From: Mesorhizobium erdmanii USDA 3471
GTDB taxonomy: Bacteria > Pseudomonadota > Alphaproteobacteria > Rhizobiales > Rhizobiaceae
Length of the DNA stretch: 64,000 bases
Direction: 5' to 3'
Assembly (NCBI RefSeq): GCF_000472705.1
Contig: NZ_AXAE01000024.1
Coordinates: 1-64,000 of the forward strand
In this document: piece after piece, positions 59,104 through 64,000 of the stretch
How positions within the stretch are numbered: the stretch's first letter is position 1
How the letters are laid out: every line of letters starts with the position of its first letter
Notes under the pieces: generated by a model
Seen by the model: only the letters and a program-made list of their open reading frames with translations
Database searches by the model: none
What the model was told of the DNA's origin: nothing
Program-made: the position numbers and the translations under genes

Positions 59104-60915
59104 CTAGAACGCTTCCGCAGGCAGCGCCATCAGCGTGTCCGCGCCACTCGAAATGCGGGCGAGGTGCGCCGAGGTCTCCGGCATGATCCGCTCCATGAAA
59201 AAGCGCGCCGTCACGACCTTGTTGTCGTAGAACGCCCCTTTGTTTTCGTGCAAAGATTGAGAGCCGTTGGCGCCGGTCTTGCCCTGCGCAGCCTTGGCCA
59301 TCTGCGCCCACATGTAGCCCAGGGCGACGAGGCCGAAGAGATGCATGTAGTCGGTGGAGGCGGCGCCGGCATTGTCCGGCTTGGCCATGCCGTTCTGCAG
59401 CAGCCACATGGTGGCGGCCTGAAGATCGTTGAGGCCTTTCTTCAATGCTTTGGTGAACGGCGCCATCTTTTCGTCGGAACGGTTCTCCTCACAGAACTCG
59501 CCGACTTCCTTGAAGAACGCCTGGATGGCGCGGCCGCCATTCAGGCCGAGCTTGCGGCCAACGAGGTCGAGCGCCTGGATGCCATTGGCGCCTTCATAGA
59601 TCATGGCGATACGGGCATCGCGCACGAACTGGCTCATGCCGTGCTCTTCGATGTAGCCGTGACCGCCAAACACCTGCTGGGCCATGACGGCGTGGTCGAA
59701 ACCCTTGTCGGTGAGCACGCCCTTGACTACCGGCGTCATCAGGCCGGTGTAGTCGTCGGCCGCCTGGCGGTCCTTGTCGTCGGCGGAGCGATGCGCGATG
59801 TCGGACTTGATCGCCGTCCACAGCGCCAGCGCCCGGCCAGCCTCGTTGAAGGCCTTCATGGTCATCAGCGAGCGGCGGATGTCGGGATGGACGATGATCG
59901 GGTCGGCCTTCTTGTCCGGCGCCTTGGCGCCCGACAGCGAGCGGCCCTGCAAGCGGTCCTTGGCGTAGGCGACGGCGTTCTGGTAGGCGATCTCCGACAG
60001 CGACAGGCCTTGCAGGCCGACGCCTAGGCGCGCCTCGTTCATCATCGTGAACATCGCCTTGAGGCCGCCATTTGCCTCGCCCAGCAGCGTGCCTTCGGCC
60101 TCGTCATAATTCATGACGCAGGTCGAATTGCCATGGATGCCCATCTTTTCCTCGATCGAGCCGCAGGAGAGCGTGTTGCGCTCGCCTGGATTGCCCGATG
60201 CGTCGAGCTTGAACTTCGGCACGACGAACAGCGAGATGCCCTTGACGCCTTCCGGGGCGCCCTCGATGCGGGCCAGCACCAGATGGACGATGTTGTCCGA
60301 CATGTCGTGCTCGCCCGCCGAGATGAAGATCTTCTGGCCTGAAATCCTGTAGGTGCCATTGCCATTCGGCACCGCCTTGGTGCGCAGCAGGCCGAGATCG
60401 GTGCCGCAATGCGGCTCGGTCAGGTTCATGGTGCCGGTCCAGGCGCCCTCGACCATCCTGGGCAGCCATTGGGCTTTCTGCTCGTCGGTGCCGTGGGTGA
60501 TGATCGCCGCGATCGCGCCCTGCGTCAGGCCGGGATACATCATCAGCGACATGTTGGCCGAGACCATGTATTCGGCGACGGCGGTGTGGACGGCATAGGG
60601 CAGGCCCTGGCCGCCGAACTCGACCGGCGCTGCCAGCCCCATCCAGCCGCCCTCGCGATACTGGTCGAAGGCTTCCTTGAAACCTTTCGGCGTCGTCACC
60701 GAGCCGTCGTCGTGGCGCACGCAACCTTCCATGTCGCCGACGCGGTTGAGCGGATGCATGACGTTTTCGGCAAGCTTGGCGCCTTCGGCGAGGATCGCCT
60801 CCAGCACGTCGGGCGTGGCGTCGGCAAATCCGGGAAGGTTCGAATAGCGCTGATAGCCCAGCACCTCGTTGAGTACGAACAGCGTATCCTGGACCGGAGC
60901 CCTGTATGTCGGCAT
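59104..60915 (-). CDS. Large acyl-CoA dehydrogenase (FadE-type)
   Basis: Acyl-CoA dehydrogenase of 603 residues, longer than the 390-residue type, with an extra N-terminal segment (VLNEVLGYQRYSNLPGF) and a C-terminal extension. Conserved parts are MNLTEPHCGTDLGLLRTKAV, QQVFGGHGYIEEHGMSQFVRD and IAMIYEGANGIQALDLVGRK. GGAGAAAAAGC precedes the ATG. It is the first gene of the beta-oxidation operon, behind a 30-bp palindrome that matches a second site near the MerR regulator gene. Long-chain acyl-CoA is the likely substrate by family. Confidence 0.92.
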   Translation of the reverse strand: MPTYRAPVQDTLFVLNEVLGYQRYSNLPGFADATPDVLEAILAEGAKLAENVMHPLNRVGDMEGCVRHDDGSVTTPKGFKEAFDQYREGGWMGLAAPVEFGGQGLPYAVHTAVAEYMVSANMSLMMYPGLTQGAIAAIITHGTDEQKAQWLPRMVEGAWTGTMNLTEPHCGTDLGLLRTKAVPNGNGTYRISGQKIFISAGEHDMSDNIVHLVLARIEGAPEGVKGISLFVVPKFKLDASGNPGERNTLSCGSIEEKMGIHGNSTCVMNYDEAEGTLLGEANGGLKAMFTMMNEARLGVGLQGLSLSEIAYQNAVAYAKDRLQGRSLSGAKAPDKKADPIIVHPDIRRSLMTMKAFNEAGRALALWTAIKSDIAHRSADDKDRQAADDYTGLMTPVVKGVLTDKGFDHAVMAQQVFGGHGYIEEHGMSQFVRDARIAMIYEGANGIQALDLVGRKLGLNGGRAIQAFFKEVGEFCEENRSDEKMAPFTKALKKGLNDLQAATMWLLQNGMAKPDNAGAASTDYMHLFGLVALGYMWAQMAKAAQGKTGANGSQSLHENKGAFYDNKVVTARFFMERIMPETSAHLARISSGADTLMALPAEAF

Positions 60916-61001
60916 GCTTTTTCTCCACCCTGCGGACCTGATCCGAAAGCCCCGAATTCATGTCAGGGCAGCATCGGACCAATGTTGAATTCGGAGTAGC
61001 A

Positions 61002-61031
61002 AAAATTGACGTTTGCGTAAACGTCAATTTT
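61002..61031. promoter_or_regulatory. MerR/LiuR-type operator upstream of the beta-oxidation operon
   Basis: The arms AAAATTGACGTTT (61002-61014) and AAACGTCAATTTT (61019-61031) are perfect 13-bp complements with a 4-base spacer. The site is 87 bases upstream of the first fad gene. The half-site pattern TTnACG-N4-CGTCAA recurs at 61795-61810 before the regulator gene. Confidence 0.75.
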
Positions 61032-61136
61032 CTCGATGCGACAAGATTGCCGCTCTGCCCATGACCGGTGAAGCCAGCGGCGCAACGTCGTGCAGGCCAG
61101 CACCGCGGAACCAAAGGAATGGATGCGAACAACGAA

Positions 61137-61165
61137 AAAGCCGCGCGGCGGAGCCACGCGGCTTT
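61137..61165 (-). terminator. Terminator downstream of the MerR-type regulator gene
   Basis: AAAGCCGCG (61137-61145) pairs perfectly with CGCGGCTTT (61157-61165) across 11 bases, with an A-run on the plus strand side that gives a T-run on the minus strand. It lies 40 bases past the regulator's stop and separates it from the fad promoter. Confidence 0.8.
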
Positions 61166-61204
61166 AATGGTCAGAAATCCGACAGGTCGGAACTGGCGGT
61201 ATAT

Positions 61205-61666
61205 TTAGCTGGCGACGCTCGCCTGCGGCGCCGTGCGCTCGGTCAACATCTGGCGCACCGCCGACATCGAGCCCGAGAGCTCGCTGATGGCGTCGTCGAT
61301 CAGCGCCCGCTGCTTCTGCAGGCGGGCAAGCTGCTTCTCCGACTTGTCCAGCGCCAGCCGCAACTGCTTGGTGTTGGAACCGGTCGGATCGTAGAGATCC
61401 ATCATCTGCTTAACGTCACGCAGTGAGAACCCGACCTTGCGGCCAAGCAGGATCAGCTTCAGCCGGGCCTTGTCGCGGCGCGTGTAGAGACGGGTCGAAC
61501 CGTCGCGTTGCGGGTTGAGCAGGCCCTTGTCTTCGTAGAAACGCAGCGTGCGCAGCGTCACGCCGTATTTCTTGGCCATTTCGCCAATGCGGGCGAGATC
61601 CTCGCCGGATTCGACAGATGCATTATTGGTATTGGCCGCGGTCTCGCCGGCCGAGATAAGCTTCAT
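61205..61666 (-). CDS. MerR-family regulator (LiuR-like)
   Basis: MerR-type regulator of 153 residues. The winged helix is RIGEMAKKYGVTLRTLRFYE, followed by the wing NPQRDGSTRLYTRRDKARLK and a coiled coil (DKSEKQLARLQKQRALIDDA). There are no metal-binding cysteines, so it is not a metal sensor; an acyl-CoA ligand is likely, as for LiuR-type regulators of acyl-CoA catabolism. Palindromes at 61002 and 61795 that share the half-site CGTCAA suggest it controls the fad operon and itself. GGGGAAAG lies before the ATG at 61666; the longer frame to 61780 is less likely. Confidence 0.83.
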   Translation of the reverse strand: MKLISAGETAANTNNASVESGEDLARIGEMAKKYGVTLRTLRFYEDKGLLNPQRDGSTRLYTRRDKARLKLILLGRKVGFSLRDVKQMMDLYDPTGSNTKQLRLALDKSEKQLARLQKQRALIDDAISELSGSMSAVRQMLTERTAPQASVAS

Positions 61667-61794
61667 GGTCACTGGCTTTCCCCGTCTGGTGGCGTCGCGG
61701 TCCTGGACCATGCGTCGCCTGGCTGGAAGCGGGGGCGTGCTTCCAGCCGTGGTTTCGACAAACAAAATCGCAAACAGCACACTCGACTGCGCCT

Positions 61795-61810
61795 TTTACG
61801 TTTACGTCAA
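61795..61810. promoter_or_regulatory. Second MerR-type operator, upstream of the regulator gene
   Basis: TTTACG-TTTA-CGTCAA is a near-perfect palindrome matching half-sites of the operator at 61002. It lies 129 bases before the regulator's start, within the divergent gap shared with the PodJ-like gene, so autoregulation is likely. Confidence 0.6.
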
Positions 61811-62119
61811 TTCTATACCGATAGCCGCATCATGACGCAAGGGGCGTTCGCAGAAGGTGCTTTATGCCGCACCGCCGGCAGCGGAAGCCAACTTCCTTGC
61901 AACTTCTTAAGCTTGGTTAACGCGTTGTTTACCACGTTGGGGGAAATGTGGGCGCGTCGGTTACCCGTGTTTATCCTGTATCGAATTTTTCACGGTTTTT
62001 CGGAGCGCGGGTAAACCCCGGGAAGCTTGTCTTCCACCGTCGCAGCGCGGTCGCCTTCGTTCCGGCAGGGACTTGGGGAGCTGGTCGCAAGCCGGCCAAT
62101 CTGAAAGACGGACGCACCG
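61811..62119. other. Intergenic region upstream of the PodJ-like gene
   Basis: No gene is apparent. The only notable motif is TTAACGCGTTGTTTACC (61917-61933), one mismatch from the CtrA consensus TTAA-N7-TTAAC. Otherwise the sequence is ordinary for the genome. Confidence 0.35.
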
Positions 62120-64000
62120 ATGAACAGCAAGCGGTCCTATCTCGATACACTCAACGCCGGCAGGCAGCGCAGGCCGCAGACCACGCTCGAGCAACTGAAC
62201 CGCTCGCTGGAAACGCTGGAACAGCGGCTGGGACAGAGCCGCGAGGAAGTGACGGCACGTCCGGCTCCGCGCCAATACGGCGCCGACCCTCGCTATCCCG
62301 TCACCGATCCGCGCTCGGCCACCGCGGACCCGCGTTATCCTGCCGCCCAGCCAACCGCCCAGCAGCGCTGGTACGAGAGTCCGCAGCCGGTACCGCGGCC
62401 GCAGGGCCCGGCGCCGGCCCCCAGCTTCGACCAGAACTACCAGGCGATCGCCCGCGACATCGACCGCGTGCGCGGCCAGGAAGACAGCGTCGCCATGGTC
62501 GGCAAGATCGCCGGCGAGCTGCGCGGCATGCGCGAGGAACTGCGCCACCAGATGACGGCAGGCCTGCAGCGCGAATTCGATGCGCTGCGCAAGGATATAG
62601 ACCGCGCCTTCCAGGCGAACGCCAAGCCCGGCGTGGCAGGCAAGGGCAGCGCCGAACTCGGCGTGGAATTCGAGCGGCTTTCCGGTGCCATCAAGTCGCT
62701 GTCGGAGAAGAGTGACGACAGAAGCGTCAACCTGTTGCGGCTGGAACTCGAGCAGGTCAAGGCCGCGCTCGACACGCTGGCACGCGAGGAGAGCGTCCAG
62801 AAAGTCGACCGCCGCTGGGACGAATTCGACCGTCGCTGGACCGCTTTCGAGGACCGCGTCGACGCCGACCAGCGCAAACGTTCCGACGATCCCGCCCTTG
62901 CGGCACTGACCGACCGGCTGGAGCAGATCAGCAACGCCGTCAACAATCTGCCCGAATCATTGTCGCTGCGCTCGCTCGAGGAGAAGGTGCGTACGCTCGC
63001 CGGCGCCGTCGAGCACTTTGCGGGCCAGCAGGATAATCGCGGCGGCGACACGCTTGCCATGATCGACGAGCGTCTGGACGAGATTTCCCGCGCCATCGTT
63101 GCCTCGACCGTCGCGGCACAGGCCAATTCGGTCGACCACGAGGCCATTGAACGCATCGAGAAGCGCATCGATTCGCTTGCCCGGCAGATCGAGGAAGTGG
63201 CGCAGGACCACCCCGGCAACGCAGTCATGGATCGCCTGAGCACGTTGTCGAACCGGGTCGACGAACTCGCCGGCCGCGCCAATCTGCCCGAACAGGCGAT
63301 GGAACGGCTGGCCAAGCAGATCACCCTCATCGCCGACAAGATCGACCAGGCGCCGGCCATGCCCGACGCCGACTACATCTTCCATGGGCTCGAGCAGCGC
63401 TTCGACGTGCTGTCCGGGATGATGGAACGCCGCCAGGGCGACGCCATCGAACAGGGCAACATACTGTTCCGCGATCTCGAGCGCCGTCTCGACGAGGTTG
63501 CCGACCGGCTCGACCAGCGCATCGTGCCGCAGGTCGACAGCGCCGGCATCATGGAAGCCATCGACGCCCGCTTCACCGCACTCGCCACGCGCATGGAGAC
63601 GCGTGCTCCCGATCCTGCCGGCGATGCGGCGATCCGTGGACTGGAAAGCCGGCTCGAGGACATCTCCAGCCGGCTCGACGCATCGGCGGCCCAGGTGGCG
63701 GGCATCGATCCGGCGCTGATCCGCAGCCTGGAGGCACAGGTCGCCGGCCTTTCAGCCCATCTGTCCAGGCCGAGCACGCCGCTGCCGGAATTCGAGGACA
63801 TCAGCCCGCGCCTCGACGAAATCGAGAAGGCGCTGGCCGGCACCCGCGATTCCATCCTTGGCGCGGCTCGCGAGGCGGCCGAGAGCGCGGTGCGCTCGCT
63901 GGGCAGTTCGAACGCCAACACGACGGCCGTTTCCGGCCTCGCCCAGGACCTGAAGACGCTGGAAGCGCTGACGCGGCGTTCCGACGAGCGCAATTCGAGA
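62120..64000 (+). CDS. podJ: PodJ-like polar localisation protein, N-terminal part (cut by window edge)
   Basis: Open frame of 627 codons with no stop before the window ends. It starts MNSKRSYLDTLNAGRQRRPQ and has a Pro/Ala/Tyr-rich stretch (residues about 50-105). It continues as a very long alpha-helical coiled coil full of heptad-like repeats (for example DRLEQISNAVNNLPESLS, ERIEKRIDSLARQIEEVA, DLERRLDEVADRLDQRI). This is the layout of the N-terminal half of rhizobial PodJ proteins, which also carry a membrane span, Sel1 repeats and a peptidoglycan-binding domain beyond this point; those cannot be seen. PodJ organises the growing and old poles. Identity is likely but not certain without the C-terminus. 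Confidence 0.75.
   Translation, partial: MNSKRSYLDTLNAGRQRRPQTTLEQLNRSLETLEQRLGQSREEVTARPAPRQYGADPRYPVTDPRSATADPRYPAAQPTAQQRWYESPQPVPRPQGPAPAPSFDQNYQAIARDIDRVRGQEDSVAMVGKIAGELRGMREELRHQMTAGLQREFDALRKDIDRAFQANAKPGVAGKGSAELGVEFERLSGAIKSLSEKSDDRSVNLLRLELEQVKAALDTLAREESVQKVDRRWDEFDRRWTAFEDRVDADQRKRSDDPALAALTDRLEQISNAVNNLPESLSLRSLEEKVRTLAGAVEHFAGQQDNRGGDTLAMIDERLDEISRAIVASTVAAQANSVDHEAIERIEKRIDSLARQIEEVAQDHPGNAVMDRLSTLSNRVDELAGRANLPEQAMERLAKQITLIADKIDQAPAMPDADYIFHGLEQRFDVLSGMMERRQGDAIEQGNILFRDLERRLDEVADRLDQRIVPQVDSAGIMEAIDARFTALATRMETRAPDPAGDAAIRGLESRLEDISSRLDASAAQVAGIDPALIRSLEAQVAGLSAHLSRPSTPLPEFEDISPRLDEIEKALAGTRDSILGAAREAAESAVRSLGSSNANTTAVSGLAQDLKTLEALTRRSDERNSR

Noticed and set aside
56773..60027. 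1084-codon open frame on the plus strand across the beta-oxidation genes
   Set aside because: It is antisense to thiolase and two acyl-CoA dehydrogenase genes with clear motifs. Its product is compositionally odd and long antisense frames are expected in GC-rich coding sequence.
61901..61920. CtrA full site TTAA-N6-TTAA
   Set aside because: The spacing is six bases, not the seven required; only the overlapping TTAACGCGTTGTTTACC match was kept, at low weight.

Overview
The window looks like a GC-rich chromosomal segment of an alphaproteobacterium in the order Rhizobiales, most likely Mesorhizobium or a close relative. The grounds are a GcrA cell-cycle regulator, the chvE-gguABC sugar uptake locus with its GbpR-type LysR regulator, a SAM-II riboswitch in front of metZ, class I lysyl-tRNA synthetase, a PodJ-like polarity protein, and several families of short intergenic palindromes typical of rhizobia. 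I see no phage, insertion sequence, CRISPR array or plasmid gene. Most of it reads as ordinary core chromosome, with a few accessory patches (surface glycans, sulfotransferase, quorum sensing).

Layout. 0-12 kb: hemA, a class I aminotransferase, mscL, a CrbS/CrbR-like acetate-switch two-component pair (SLC5-STAC-PAS-kinase-receiver plus a LuxR-type regulator), a DUF952 gene overlapping pyrD, then a MATE exporter divergent from a histone-deacetylase-like hydrolase. 12-25.4 kb: cell-surface region with two overlapping glycosyltransferase genes beside an AT-rich gap, an outer-membrane barrel, a lipoprotein, an OmpR/EnvZ-type pair, a GT2-GtrA-multispanning membrane protein operon, an OafA-type acyltransferase, tRNA-Gly(CCC), a diverged pyrophosphatase and a Stf0 sulfotransferase. 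25.4-33.3 kb: a Tat-signal protein with a protamine-like tail, then gbpR, chvE, gguA, gguB and gguC.

33.3-42 kb: dCTP deaminase, the SAM-II-controlled metZ, a GT21 ceramide glucosyltransferase-like gene, apaG, hslO, and argD-argF behind a terminator-like leader, then gcrA. 42-46.5 kb: corA, phoU, phoR and ppk2 (phosphate, polyphosphate and Mg2+ handling); the pst transporter genes often found between phoR and phoU are absent. 46.6-48.9 kb: a LuxR-LuxI-crotonase quorum-sensing operon with a lux-box-like dyad between luxR and luxI.

49-64 kb: a periplasmic solute-binding protein, a TerB-like protein, lysS, an S24-type repressor followed by an SNase-like secreted protein, and a five-gene fatty-acid beta-oxidation operon (two acyl-CoA dehydrogenases, thiolase, FadJ-like multifunctional protein, thioesterase). 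A MerR/LiuR-like regulator and two matching palindromic operators form a small regulon around that operon. The right edge cuts a long coiled-coil PodJ-like gene.

The best leads are the quorum-sensing trio, whose crotonase lacks both usual catalytic glutamates; the argD leader terminator; the MerR operators at the fad operon; and the diverged pyrophosphatase next to a sulfotransferase. All functional calls come from reading motifs and context; no database search was run.
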